NCBI RefSeq assembly: GCF_000828915.1
Contig: NZ_AP014569.1
Span: 620,001 to 684,000 of the forward strand
DNA from: Serpentinimonas maccroryi
GTDB lineage: Bacteria > Pseudomonadota > Gammaproteobacteria > Burkholderiales > Burkholderiaceae_C
Reading direction: 5' to 3'
DNA length: 64,000 nt
This document shows positions 25,985 to 35,940 of the stretch, piece after piece (the stretch's first letter is position 1; each line of letters opens with the position of its first letter). The position numbers and the translations under genes were made by a program. The notes below the pieces were generated by a model that was not told the origin of the DNA, did not search any database, and saw only the letters and a list, made by a program, of their open reading frames with translations.

Positions 25985-28429
25985 ATGGACAGACCCGTGG
26001 CAATGCACGCCGCGCTGGCGCTGGGCTTGCCGCTGATGCTGGGTGGCATCGGCGGTGCGTGGTTGCAGTTGCAGCAGCCGCTGCTGTGGTCGTTCGAGGT
26101 TTACGGCGCGCTGGCGGTGGCGGCGCTGTTGCTGGGCGCGCTGCTCTGGGGCCGCCAGCCGGGCCTTGGGGGTGCTAGGCAAAAGCTGTGGAGCCTGGGC
26201 TGGCTGCTGGTCGGGGCGGGGCTGTTGTTTGCCAGCACGGGCGGTCGGGCGCTGTGGTTTCAGGCCGGGGCGCTGGATGCGCACCTCGAAGGGCGCGATC
26301 TGTTGCTCGAGGGCTACGTGGCCGGTTTGCCGCGCCAAGGCGAGCTGGGCTGGCAGTTTGAGTTTGTGGTGCTGCAGGCCAGCCTCGACGGCGTGGCCGT
26401 GGCGCTGCCGCAGCGGCTGCGGCTGGCGTGGTTTGCGCCGCGTGCGGGGCGCGGGCAAAACGCGGGCGCTGGCCTGCCCGAGCTGCGCGCCGGCCAGCGC
26501 TGGCGCCTGACGGCGCGCTTGCAGCGCCCGCACGGCTTGGCCAATCCGGGTGGCTTCGATTTTGAGCTGCGGCTGTGGGAGCAGGGCATCCACGCCACCG
26601 GCAGCGTGCGCGCTGGGCCGGCCACGCCAGCGCCGCAGTTGCTCGGCTACGGCTGGCATTTTCCGCTGCAGCAGGCGCGCCAGTGGGTGCGCGACCGCAT
26701 GCTCGAGCGCGTGCAGCCCGCCGCCACGGCCGGTGTGCTGGCGGCGCTGGTGGTGGGCGATCAGGGCGCCATCCCGCAGACGCACTGGGAGACCTTCCGC
26801 GTCACCGGCGTCACGCACCTGATGGTGGTCTCGGGCACCCACATCACGCTCTTTGCCTGGATGGCGATGGCGCTCATCGGCCTGCTCTGGCGCTTGGCCG
26901 GGCGGCGCCTGCCGGCGCTGCTGCTGGCCGTGCCCACGCCGGTGGCGGCGGCCTTGGGCGGGCTGGCGCTGGGGTTTTTGTACGCGCTGTTTTCGGGCTG
27001 GGGCGTGCCGGCGCAGCGCGCCGTGCTGATGCTGGCCACCCTGGTGCTGCTGCAGCTCAGCGGCCGCCAGTGGCCGTGGCCCTTTATGTGGCTGGCGGTG
27101 ATGCAGATGGTGGTGCTGCTGGACCCGTGGGCCTTGCTCAGCCCCGGTTTCTGGCTCAGCTTCGTGGCGGTGGCGATTTTGTTTGCCACCGGCCAGCCGC
27201 TGCCCACCGACGGGCGCAGCGGGCGCCACTACGTGCTGGGTCTGGTGCGCACGCAGGCGCTCATGACGCTGGCCTTGGCCCCGCTGCTGCTGCTGTGGTT
27301 TGGCGAGTTTTCGCTGGTGGGCCTGCTGGCCAATCTGCCCGCCATACCTTGGGTCACGCTGCTGGTCACGCCGCTGGCGCTGGCCGGGGTGCTGGTGTGG
27401 CCGCTGTGGCTGCTGGCGGGCTGGATGGTCGATGCGCTGATGCTTTGGCTGCAAGTCTTGCAGCAATGGCCTTGGGCCACCATCAGCCGCCCGACGCTGC
27501 CGCTGCTATTGGCCGTGCTGGCCGCCTTGGGCGGGCTGCTGCTGGTGCTGCGCTGGCCGTGGTCGCTGCGCGCCTGGGGGTTGCTGCTGATCTGGCCGGC
27601 GCTGGCCTACAGCCCGGCGCGCCCGCCGCCGGGGCATTTTGAATGGCTGGCGGCCGACATCGGGCAGGGCACGGCGGTGATCGTGCGCACCCAGAACCAC
27701 ACCCTGGTTTACGATACCGGGCCGCCCATGGGGCCGCACAGCGACGCCGCCGAGCGCGTGCTGCTGCCGCTGTTGCAGCGCCACGGCGAAGCGCCCACCA
27801 AGGTGCTGATCAGCCACATCGATTCCGACCACGCCAGCGGCATTGCCACGCTGGCGCGCGCGCACCCGCAGGCGCAGTGGCTCACCTCGTTCGATACCCA
27901 GCCTTGGGGCTTGAGCAGCCAGCGCTGCCTGGCGGGCCAGAGCTGGGTCTGGGACGGGGTGCCGTTTCGCATTTTGCACCCGGGCCCCGACGATTACGCC
28001 GCGCGCCGCCCCGACAACGCCATGTCGTGCGTGCTGCAAGTGGGGCAGGGTGCGGCTTCGTTGCTGCTGCCGGGCGATATTTACGTCGAGGAGGAAACCC
28101 GCTTGGCGCTGGCGCAGCCCGATCTGCGCGCCGGGGTGCTGCTGGCCGCGCACCACGGCAGCCGCACCTCGAGCGGGCCGGTCTGGCTCAACACGCTGCA
28201 GCCGCAGTGGGTGGTGATCCAAGCCGCGCACCGCAGCCGCTACGGCCACCCGCACCCGCAGGTGCTGGCGCGGCTGCAAGAGCGCGGCATCCCGTGGGTG
28301 GCGACACCGCTGTGCGGGGCCGCTTGGGGCAGCAGCCAGCGCCCGGACGAGCTGCACTGCCAGCGCCAGCAGCGCCAGCGCTATTGGCAGCACCCGGATG
28401 GGCGCGGCGCACTTCCCGCGCCGCCCTAG
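25985..28429 (+). CDS. comEC: DNA uptake channel protein ComEC/Rec2
   Basis: 814 residues. An N-terminal membrane segment and DUF4131-type OB region come first, then a competence domain with many transmembrane helices (VTHLMVVSGTHITLFAW is the family hallmark). A C-terminal metallo-beta-lactamase domain follows, with HIDSDHASGIATLARAH (in part) and LAAHHGSRTSSGPVW. ComEC is the inner-membrane channel for single-stranded DNA in natural transformation. The ATG at 25985 follows a ggggcagcaggg ribosome site. No other com/pil gene is in the window. Confidence 0.94.
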   Translation: MDRPVAMHAALALGLPLMLGGIGGAWLQLQQPLLWSFEVYGALAVAALLLGALLWGRQPGLGGARQKLWSLGWLLVGAGLLFASTGGRALWFQAGALDAHLEGRDLLLEGYVAGLPRQGELGWQFEFVVLQASLDGVAVALPQRLRLAWFAPRAGRGQNAGAGLPELRAGQRWRLTARLQRPHGLANPGGFDFELRLWEQGIHATGSVRAGPATPAPQLLGYGWHFPLQQARQWVRDRMLERVQPAATAGVLAALVVGDQGAIPQTHWETFRVTGVTHLMVVSGTHITLFAWMAMALIGLLWRLAGRRLPALLLAVPTPVAAALGGLALGFLYALFSGWGVPAQRAVLMLATLVLLQLSGRQWPWPFMWLAVMQMVVLLDPWALLSPGFWLSFVAVAILFATGQPLPTDGRSGRHYVLGLVRTQALMTLALAPLLLLWFGEFSLVGLLANLPAIPWVTLLVTPLALAGVLVWPLWLLAGWMVDALMLWLQVLQQWPWATISRPTLPLLLAVLAALGGLLLVLRWPWSLRAWGLLLIWPALAYSPARPPPGHFEWLAADIGQGTAVIVRTQNHTLVYDTGPPMGPHSDAAERVLLPLLQRHGEAPTKVLISHIDSDHASGIATLARAHPQAQWLTSFDTQPWGLSSQRCLAGQSWVWDGVPFRILHPGPDDYAARRPDNAMSCVLQVGQGAASLLLPGDIYVEEETRLALAQPDLRAGVLLAAHHGSRTSSGPVWLNTLQPQWVVIQAAHRSRYGHPHPQVLARLQERGIPWVATPLCGAAWGSSQRPDELHCQRQQRQRYWQHPDGRGALPAPP

Positions 28430-28438
28430 GGGTGTGTT

Positions 28439-29602
28439 TTAGAGCGGTGGCAGCACGTCGAGCCGCCGCGCCGGCCAGTCGAGCACGGCGCAGCGCCGGT
28501 GCATCAGGGGGGCCAGATCGGGATGCGCCTCGTTGATTACTTGGGTGGCGAAGTGGGCCAGAAAGCGCGAGCGCAACTCGGCCCCGGCGCGCTCGACACC
28601 TTGGTTTTCGTAGGGCATGGAGGTGAGCAGCAAAAAACCGTCGGGGGGGATGAGCCCGGCGCGCATGTTGCTGTGGATGATGTCGGCGGCGGTGCGGATG
28701 GGTTGCGCCAAGTCTGGGCTGTAGGGCCCGATCATCAGGGCCAGATTGGGGGTGTGCAGAAAGTCAAAACCGCGCCCGAGGCATATCACCCATTCGCGGT
28801 GCTCGATCGCCAGCGCCCGCCCGTGCTGCTGGCGCACGCCGGCCACGTGGGCCAGGTTGCCCAGCAGCAGCGGCAACAAGTCGGCGCGTACCGGGCGCGG
28901 CAGGCCGGGCAGGGTGCGCACCAGCTGCGCTTCCAGCGCCAGTGCGTCGGGTTCGGTGCCGGCTGGCGGCTGTGTGCGGGCATCGGGCTCGGGTTGGCTG
29001 GTCACGGCACCAAAGGCGGCCAGATCGAGCACGGTGCCGTCGGGGCCGTGCAGCAACAGGGCTTCTTCGTCGGTCTCGAAACCGCAGACGATCGGATAGA
29101 CGCTCTGGTGCGCGGCGCCAAACAGCTGCGAGACTTGGGCGTGGATGGCCCAAGCGTGCGCCATGCTGTCCTCGCGCCGATAGCGAAAACCGGCGCAACC
29201 GCGCTTGCGCTCGCCGCGCGACCAGTGGTAGGTGATGAGCAGCAGCACCCGGCGCCCGCTCTGCGTTTGGTTGTTGACAAAATCGATCAGCAGCTGGCTC
29301 AGGTAAGGCCAGCCGAGGTTGAACATGCCGCCCAAGTTGCGAAAGGGGGTGATGATGCCTGCGGGCAGTTGGGTGGCCAGCGCGAGGTTGACGCGCCCGT
29401 CCATGCACATCAGGGCGGCGATGGCGCTGGGGTGCTGCGCCCGGTAGCGCTGGCGCTCCAGCCAAGCCTCGGGGCCGCGAAACGCTTCGCCATGGCGCTG
29501 CGCCAAGTCAAACAGCCAGTCGATGCGCTGGTCGATCGGGCTCTGGTGGATCGATTGCGGTGGGGGCGCGCTTAGGGTGGCCGGGGTAGTGGGTGCGGGC
29601 AT
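28439..29602 (-). CDS. Carboxysomal-type (CsoSCA-like) carbonic anhydrase homologue
   Basis: 387 residues. C66-M-D68-G-R70 (ALMCMDGRVNLAL) plus H126-x9-C136 (TYHWSRGERKRGCAGF) gives the Cys/Asp-Arg/His/Cys set of beta-carbonic anhydrases. The wide His-to-Cys spacing resembles the carboxysome shell enzyme CsoSCA and not the HxxC of ordinary beta enzymes. ITPFRNLGGMFN fits the fold. The second half (LGRGFDFLHTPNLALMI) could be a catalytically dead repeat domain, as in CsoSCA. There are no carboxysome genes nearby; it lies 4 bp after mltB at the end of a minus-strand cluster. Activity is inferred. Confidence 0.6.
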   Translation of the reverse strand: MPAPTTPATLSAPPPQSIHQSPIDQRIDWLFDLAQRHGEAFRGPEAWLERQRYRAQHPSAIAALMCMDGRVNLALATQLPAGIITPFRNLGGMFNLGWPYLSQLLIDFVNNQTQSGRRVLLLITYHWSRGERKRGCAGFRYRREDSMAHAWAIHAQVSQLFGAAHQSVYPIVCGFETDEEALLLHGPDGTVLDLAAFGAVTSQPEPDARTQPPAGTEPDALALEAQLVRTLPGLPRPVRADLLPLLLGNLAHVAGVRQQHGRALAIEHREWVICLGRGFDFLHTPNLALMIGPYSPDLAQPIRTAADIIHSNMRAGLIPPDGFLLLTSMPYENQGVERAGAELRSRFLAHFATQVINEAHPDLAPLMHRRCAVLDWPARRLDVLPPL

Positions 29603-29606
29603 AGGT

Positions 29607-30779
29607 TTAACTCCTCCGTCGCGCCCGCACCGCCTGCCCCAGGTCGATCACCGCCATGACGTAGTAGCTGCTGGGGTTGTAGCGCGAGATGGCAAAAAAG
29701 TTTTGCGTGCCCAGCCAATGGATGGCGGGTTGGCCGCCGCGCGCTGGGTCGCCTTGCTCGAGCTCGACCAGCGCCAGCAGGCCGTTGTGCTGCGCCGCGG
29801 CGCCACCGGGTTGCACGCCCAAGGCCTGCAACTGCTCGAGCGTGAAGCTGGGGCGGATGCTGGGGGCGAGCAGGGAGGGCAAATCAAGCCGTGCCGGGTC
29901 GAAGCGGAGCGGGAAGTGGGTGGGCATGCCAGGCTGCCAGCCGTGTTCGCGCAAAAAACGCGCCACCGAACCGATGGCGTCGGGCACGCTGTCGATCAGG
30001 TCGATGCGGCCGTCGGCGTCGAAATCGACGCCAAAGCGCGGCCAGTTGCTGGGCATGAACTGTGGCAGCCCAATGGCGCCGGCGAAGCTGCCGCGCCACG
30101 CGTCGGGGGGGCGCGGGTGCTTGTGGCTCAATTGCAAAAAGGCGGCCAGCTCGGAGCGGAAAAACTCGCTGCGCTGGGCCGCGCGCGGGTGCTCGGGCGG
30201 GAAGTCAAAGCCCAGCGTGGCCAGCGAGTCGAGCACACGGTGCGTGCCCATGTGGCGGCCGTAGAGCGTCTCGACACCGATGATGCCCACGATGAGCCAG
30301 TCGGGCACGCCAAACTCGCGCTCGGCGCGCTCCAAGCTGGCCTCGTGCTGCTGCCAAAAGCGCAGCCCGGCCTGGATGCGCACCGGCTCCACGAAGCGCG
30401 CCCGGTAGGCCGGCCAGTCGCGCAGGGTGCCGCGCGGCATGGGCGTCATGAGGCGCACGATCTGCGGCCGGTGCCGGGCTTCGTGCCCGATCCAGCGCTC
30501 GGCCCAGCCGTCGCTCCAGCCCTGCTCGGCGTCGAGCTGGCGCGCAAAGGCCAGCGCGGCGGGGTGCTGGGCGAAGCCGCCGGGGGTGGCTGGAGCCGAA
30601 ACGGCGGGCGCTGGCAAGGCGGCCGCAGGCAGGGTGCCAGGGCCGGGGTGGGCCAGAGCACGCGCCGGCAGCAGGGCGCTGGGCAGCACGGCAGCGCCCA
30701 GCGCCGCCAGCGTGAAGCGGCGGCGCTGGGTTTGGGTGGGCGCGGGTTCCAAGATGGCAAGGGCTGGCTTGAGGGGCAT
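29607..30779 (-). CDS. mltB: Membrane-bound lytic murein transglycosylase B
   Basis: 390 residues from the ATG at 30779, 2 bp past the tgpA stop. The enzyme cleaves peptidoglycan glycan strands to 1,6-anhydro ends in the periplasm. The catalytic Glu lies in VGIIGVETLYGRHMG. SFAGAIGLPQFMPSNW, FDADGRIDLIDSVPDAIGSVA (in part) and a C-terminal PG-binding-like region ending in the AISRYNPSSYYVMAV motif are all MltB features. The N-terminus has QRRRFTLAALGAAVLP, which looks like a Tat/lipid-free signal, and no lipobox Cys was found, so it may be soluble in the periplasm. Confidence 0.93.
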   Translation of the reverse strand: MPLKPALAILEPAPTQTQRRRFTLAALGAAVLPSALLPARALAHPGPGTLPAAALPAPAVSAPATPGGFAQHPAALAFARQLDAEQGWSDGWAERWIGHEARHRPQIVRLMTPMPRGTLRDWPAYRARFVEPVRIQAGLRFWQQHEASLERAEREFGVPDWLIVGIIGVETLYGRHMGTHRVLDSLATLGFDFPPEHPRAAQRSEFFRSELAAFLQLSHKHPRPPDAWRGSFAGAIGLPQFMPSNWPRFGVDFDADGRIDLIDSVPDAIGSVARFLREHGWQPGMPTHFPLRFDPARLDLPSLLAPSIRPSFTLEQLQALGVQPGGAAAQHNGLLALVELEQGDPARGGQPAIHWLGTQNFFAISRYNPSSYYVMAVIDLGQAVRARRRS

Positions 30780-30781
30780 GT

Positions 30782-32827
30782 TCAAGGGGGTCGGGGCAGT
30801 GGGGGCAACTGGCGCCATTGTCGGTGCAAATCGCGCAGATCGATCTGCTGGGTCGGGTCGTAGCGTTGGGCTTCAAGCCGCAGCAGCCACTGGCTCCAAG
30901 CGGCGGCGGTGGCGGCAGGGCAGTCTGTGGGCAGGGCGGCAGCGAGCTGGCGCGGGGTGGCGGGGGCTGGCACCACGCCACCGGCTTGGGCCACGGCCTT
31001 GCGGGCGCTTTGCAACAGGCGCAGCCAGGGGTCGGGGCGCGGCCGCAGCCATTGCAGCCAAGCCACGGCGGCGAGGGTAGCTAGGCACAGCAGGCCCACC
31101 AGTAGGTACAGCAGCTGCTGCCAGTGCGGGGTGGCAAAGCCGAGCTGGCGCAGCAGCTCGAGCTGGCGGTTCTGGCCGTAGTCGAGCACCCACTGGTTCC
31201 AGCGGTTGTTGGTGGCCTCCCAAATGGCGCGCATCTGGGCCAGCATGTCGGGGTCGATCTGGATCAGGGCCGCGGCCAGGGGCCCCGGTGGCGGCAGCAG
31301 CCGCTGCAGGTCGGTGGTGCGCGCTGGGGCCACGTGCGCGGTGGGGTCGATGCGCGTCCAGCCTTGGGCATCCAGCCAGACTTCGGCCCAGGCGTGGGCG
31401 TCGCTCTGGCGCACGGTCCAAAAGCCGTCGATGGGGTTGAGCTCGCCGCCGTGGTAGCCGGTGACGATGCGCGCCGGGATGCCCAGCTCGCGCATCAGCA
31501 CCACAAAGGCCGAGGCGATGTGCTCGCAAAAACCCTCGCGGCGGTCAAACCAAAATTCGTCGGCGCTGTGGCGGCCAAACACGCCCGGCTCCAGGGTGTA
31601 CTGGTAGCCGCCGGTGCGCAGGCGCAGCAGCACGGCATCGATCAACTGCGGCGCGCTGGCGTTGGGCCCCAGCTGCTGGAGCAAATCAGCCGCCAGCTGG
31701 CGCGTGCGCGGGTTGAAGCCGGGGGGCAGCAGCAAATTGGCCGCCAGCGTGGCGGCGGGGCGCAGCGGGCGGTGCCGCAGCTCGGGCCAAGCCACGGCCT
31801 CGAAGCGGGTGACTTCGGTCAGGGGCCGCGGCAGTATCCATTGCAGATCGGGTGTGAGCTGCGCGCTCTGGGTGCCGATGGGTGGCAGCTCCGGTGTGGT
31901 TTGCAGCGTCAGCACCCAGGGCTGGTGGCTGGGCTCCATGGTCAGTCGGTAGCGCAGCGGCGTGCCGGCGCTTTGCAGCTCGGTCTGCAAGGCGGCGCTG
32001 GCGTGCTCGGGCAGGCTGTGCTCACCGTACTGGGGCAGCCACTGCTGGCCGTCGAAGCGGCTCAAGACCGGGCCACGAAAATACAGCTGATTTTGCGGTG
32101 GGCGGCGGCCGTCGAGGAATTCGACGCGCAGGGCCACGCTGGGGTCGAGCGCCAAGCGCGCGATCTGCCCCACCTGCATCTGCCCCGAAAGGCCGCTGCG
32201 GCCCATCTGGGCGTCGGTGGGGATGTGCCACAGCGGGCCAAAGCGTGGAAACAGCACAAACAGCAGCAGCATCAGCGGCGCCCCAAACAGCACTAGGGTG
32301 CTGGCTTGGCGCAGCGCTTGGGTGAGCGGCGGGCGCCCCAGCGGCAGATGCGCCAGCACGAGGCCAGTGAGCAAGCCCAGCAGCGCCGGCACGATGCCCA
32401 GCGCGGTGAGCAAAGACTGCGAGTGCAGCAGCAGCGTCAGCAGGGTGAAAAAACCCAAGAAAAACACCACCAGCGCGTCGCGGCGGGCGCGCAGCTCCAG
32501 CGTTTTGAGCGCCAGCAGCAGCACGATCAGGTTGCTTCCGGCCAGGGCGCCCCAAAACTGGCCGTGGTGTAGCCAGGTGCCGGCCAGCGCCAGCAGCAGC
32601 AGTGCCAACATCACTGCGCGGCCGGGCAGGGGCTGGCCGCGCAGCGCCAGCACGGCGCGCCCGAGCAACAGCAGCAGCGCCAGCGCGCTGGCCCACAGCG
32701 GCTGGTGCGCGCTTTGCAGCAGCACGATCCAGCCCACCACGCCGAGCAAAAACAGCGTGTCGCGCAGCTCGCGCGGCCAGGTGCGCGGGGCCAGCGCCGC
32801 GGGCAGCGCCAGCTTCGTCAGCGCCAT
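30782..32827 (-). CDS. tgpA: TgpA-type transmembrane transglutaminase (DUF3488)
   Basis: 681 residues from MALTKLALPAALAPRTW. About six N-terminal membrane helices (DUF3488), a periplasmic transglutaminase-like domain with Cys in EGFCEHIASAF, His in SDAHAWAEVWLD and Asp in WTRIDPTAHV, then one more helix and a short cytoplasmic DUF4129-like tail. TgpA is essential in Pseudomonas aeruginosa, with unknown substrate. It overlaps the DUF58 gene by 10 bp, making the standard moxR-DUF58-tgpA trio. Confidence 0.93.
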   Translation of the reverse strand: MALTKLALPAALAPRTWPRELRDTLFLLGVVGWIVLLQSAHQPLWASALALLLLLGRAVLALRGQPLPGRAVMLALLLLALAGTWLHHGQFWGALAGSNLIVLLLALKTLELRARRDALVVFFLGFFTLLTLLLHSQSLLTALGIVPALLGLLTGLVLAHLPLGRPPLTQALRQASTLVLFGAPLMLLLFVLFPRFGPLWHIPTDAQMGRSGLSGQMQVGQIARLALDPSVALRVEFLDGRRPPQNQLYFRGPVLSRFDGQQWLPQYGEHSLPEHASAALQTELQSAGTPLRYRLTMEPSHQPWVLTLQTTPELPPIGTQSAQLTPDLQWILPRPLTEVTRFEAVAWPELRHRPLRPAATLAANLLLPPGFNPRTRQLAADLLQQLGPNASAPQLIDAVLLRLRTGGYQYTLEPGVFGRHSADEFWFDRREGFCEHIASAFVVLMRELGIPARIVTGYHGGELNPIDGFWTVRQSDAHAWAEVWLDAQGWTRIDPTAHVAPARTTDLQRLLPPPGPLAAALIQIDPDMLAQMRAIWEATNNRWNQWVLDYGQNRQLELLRQLGFATPHWQQLLYLLVGLLCLATLAAVAWLQWLRPRPDPWLRLLQSARKAVAQAGGVVPAPATPRQLAAALPTDCPAATAAAWSQWLLRLEAQRYDPTQQIDLRDLHRQWRQLPPLPRPP

Positions 32828-33807
32828 GCCAGTGCCTCCAGGCAGCGCTGGCGCTGCGCCGCGCCCTGCTCGGGGGCGATTTCGAAGCCCGGCAGGCGCA
32901 AGCCGTAGCGCAGCCCCAAGGCATCGGCTTGCAGCACCCAGGCGCACAGGCGCGAGCGGCGCGCTTCTTCGTCGTGCAGCTGGCAGCGCGCGTGTTCCAA
33001 CCACAACTCGGCTGCGGCCGGGTGGCTGAAGTCGCGGCTGACCCACTGTGCGCGCTCATCGCCGGCCAGGCGCGCGGCTTTTTTCCAGAGCACCCACTTG
33101 AGCGGGTCGCCGCGCCGGTAGGGGCGGGCGCCGTCGGTTTCGCCGCTGCGTTGGGCGGCGTGGGGGCCGCTGGCGGGGCCGTCCTCGTGTGTGGCGGCCA
33201 GCGGCAGCGCCGGGGCCGGGGTCTCGGGGGCCGGATAGACCCACAGCTGCGCCGCCGGCCGCCACCAATGCCAGACCTTGAAGGTGCCCAGCGGATACAA
33301 GGTCTGCACCCGCAGCGCGGGCAGCGGCAGGCGGCCGCGCTGCTGCGTGGGGTAGGCCAGCTGCACGCTGTGCTGGTCTTGGGGGCCGACATCGGCCCAG
33401 ACGTCGCTGGCCGCAGGGCCGCTGCCCAGCCACTGCAGCCCCACGGCGTAGCGCGCACGCCGCGAGGGGTTGTGCAAGTGGATTTCGACCGCGGCGCTCT
33501 GGCCAGCAAACACCGGCGCGCCCGGGTGCAGGCTCAGCTCCAGCCCGGCCAGGTTGCGGTGCCCCACCCAGACCCCAGCCGCCGCACTGCCGGCGAGCAT
33601 GAAAGTGAGCAGGTAGCCTAGGTTGAGCTGGTAATTGATGCTGCCCAGCAGCAACAGCAGCAGCGTAAAGCCCAGCATCCAGCCCGCACGGGTGGGCAGC
33701 AGGTAGAGGTTGTGGTGGTGCAGCGCGGTTTGGTCTTGCTGTGGCAAGCGGCGCAGCCACCAAGCGCGCAGGCGCGGCACAAAGGTGGTTTGGATCATGG
33801 CTGGCAT
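32818..33807 (-). CDS. DUF58 domain protein
   Basis: 329 residues. Two N-terminal membrane segments (GWMLGFTLLLLLLGSINYQ, then a second to about residue 82), a beta-rich middle, and the DUF58 signature region GARPYRRGDPLKWVLWKKAAR. DUF58 proteins accompany MoxR AAA ATPases and membrane transglutaminases, and the three are thought to work together at the inner membrane. It lies between moxR and tgpA on the same strand. An earlier start codon is not available in frame. Confidence 0.9.
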   Translation of the reverse strand: MPAMIQTTFVPRLRAWWLRRLPQQDQTALHHHNLYLLPTRAGWMLGFTLLLLLLGSINYQLNLGYLLTFMLAGSAAAGVWVGHRNLAGLELSLHPGAPVFAGQSAAVEIHLHNPSRRARYAVGLQWLGSGPAASDVWADVGPQDQHSVQLAYPTQQRGRLPLPALRVQTLYPLGTFKVWHWWRPAAQLWVYPAPETPAPALPLAATHEDGPASGPHAAQRSGETDGARPYRRGDPLKWVLWKKAARLAGDERAQWVSRDFSHPAAAELWLEHARCQLHDEEARRSRLCAWVLQADALGLRYGLRLPGFEIAPEQGAAQRQRCLEALAWR

Positions 33808-33821
33808 GAGCGATTGCCTCT

Positions 33822-33985
33822 CAGTGGCGCCCGGCCGCCCGAAGCCACTGAAGCGCCCCCTTGGGGGGCAGCGAGCGCAGCGAGCATGGGGGCAGTTTCA
33901 CTTCAGTGGCGCCCGGCCGCCCGAAGCCACTGAAGCGCCCCCTTGGGGGGCAGCGAGCGCAGCGAGCGTGGGGGCCAGTTTCACT
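33822..33985 (+). repeat. Tandem pair of an 82-bp double-hairpin repeat
   Basis: Two copies (33822-33903 and 33904-33985) differ by only a couple of bases. Each contains an inverted repeat cagtggc/gccactg and a second hairpin CCCCCTTGGGGGG followed by cagcgagcgcagcgagcg. This is recognisable as the common intergenic hairpin repeat of Comamonadaceae. It fills the whole moxR to DUF58 gap and may attenuate or stabilise the transcript. Confidence 0.88.
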
Positions 33986-34909
<924 letters not shown>

Positions 34910-34941
34910 GGGTGCTACGATAACGGAAAAAGGAGACAACG

Positions 34942-35892
34942 ATGAAACCGACCGGCTACTACACCCACCCCGCCTGCCGCAAGCACGACATGGGCCCGGG
35001 CCACCCCGAATGCCCCGAGCGCTTGGGCGCGATCGAAGACCGGTTGCTCATCACCGGGCTGGCCGACGCGCTCGAGCGCCGCGACCCCAACCCGGCCTCG
35101 CAGTCCGAGCTCGAACTGGCGCATTCGCGCATGTACGTGGCCTCGCTGCGCGGCATGACGGATGAACTGCGCGAAGAAGTGCGCGCCGGAGGCCCCGAGC
35201 GGCTGCAGCTCGACCCCGACACCTCCATCAACCTGCACACCTACGAAGCGGCGCTGATGTCGGCCGGGGCGGCGCTCAACGCCACCGACGCGGTGCTGGC
35301 CGGCGAGCTGCAAAACGCCTTTTGCGCCGTGCGCCCGCCCGGCCACCACGCCTGCCGCGAGCGCGCCATGGGCTTTTGCATCTTCAACCACGTGGCGCTG
35401 GCGGCCAAGTACGCGCTCGAGCGCCACGGCCTGCAACGCGTGGCGGTGATCGACTTCGACGTGCACCACGGCAACGGCACCGAAGAGATCGTGGCCGGCG
35501 ACCCGCGCATCCTCATGTGCAGCTACTACCAGCACCCCTTTTACCCCGAATGGCCGCACGCCGAGGCCGACAACCTCGTCAACCTGCCGGTGCCGGCCTA
35601 TAGCCGCGGGTCGGATGTGCGCGAGCTCATCGACAGCGTCTGGATGCCGCGCCTCGAGGCGCACCGGCCCGAGATGATCTTCATCAGCGCCGGCTTCGAC
35701 GCTCACCGCGAAGACGATATGGGCCAGCTTGGGCTGGTGGAGCAAGACTACACCTGGATCACGCAGCGCCTCAAGGCGGTGGCCGACCGGCACGCGCAGG
35801 GCCGCATCGTCAGCGTGCTCGAGGGCGGCTACAACCTGAGCGCGCTGGCGCGCAGCGTGGAAGCGCACATCCGCGTGCTCGCCGATTTGTGA
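34942..35892 (+). CDS. Histone deacetylase family hydrolase (acetylpolyamine/acetoin utilisation type)
   Basis: 316 residues. Zinc-dependent deacetylase motifs: CRKHDMGPGHPECPERL, the charge-relay RPPGHHACRERAMGFC, metal-binding DFDVHHGNGTEE and SAGFDAHREDDMGQL, then LEGGYNLSALARSVEAH. Bacterial members deacetylate polyamines, small molecules or proteins; the substrate is not readable here. A strong ribosome site (aaaaaggagac) precedes the ATG. It is convergent with modE. Confidence 0.93.
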   Translation: MKPTGYYTHPACRKHDMGPGHPECPERLGAIEDRLLITGLADALERRDPNPASQSELELAHSRMYVASLRGMTDELREEVRAGGPERLQLDPDTSINLHTYEAALMSAGAALNATDAVLAGELQNAFCAVRPPGHHACRERAMGFCIFNHVALAAKYALERHGLQRVAVIDFDVHHGNGTEEIVAGDPRILMCSYYQHPFYPEWPHAEADNLVNLPVPAYSRGSDVRELIDSVWMPRLEAHRPEMIFISAGFDAHREDDMGQLGLVEQDYTWITQRLKAVADRHAQGRIVSVLEGGYNLSALARSVEAHIRVLADL

Positions 35893-35940
35893 GTTCATGA
35901 TTTGTGAGTTTGGGAGCAGCCATCAAAGCGGGCACCGATC

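Noticed and set aside
28439-29602. Part of a carboxysome operon
   Set aside because: No shell protein, RuBisCO or csoS2-like gene is near; the neighbours are peptidoglycan and envelope genes.
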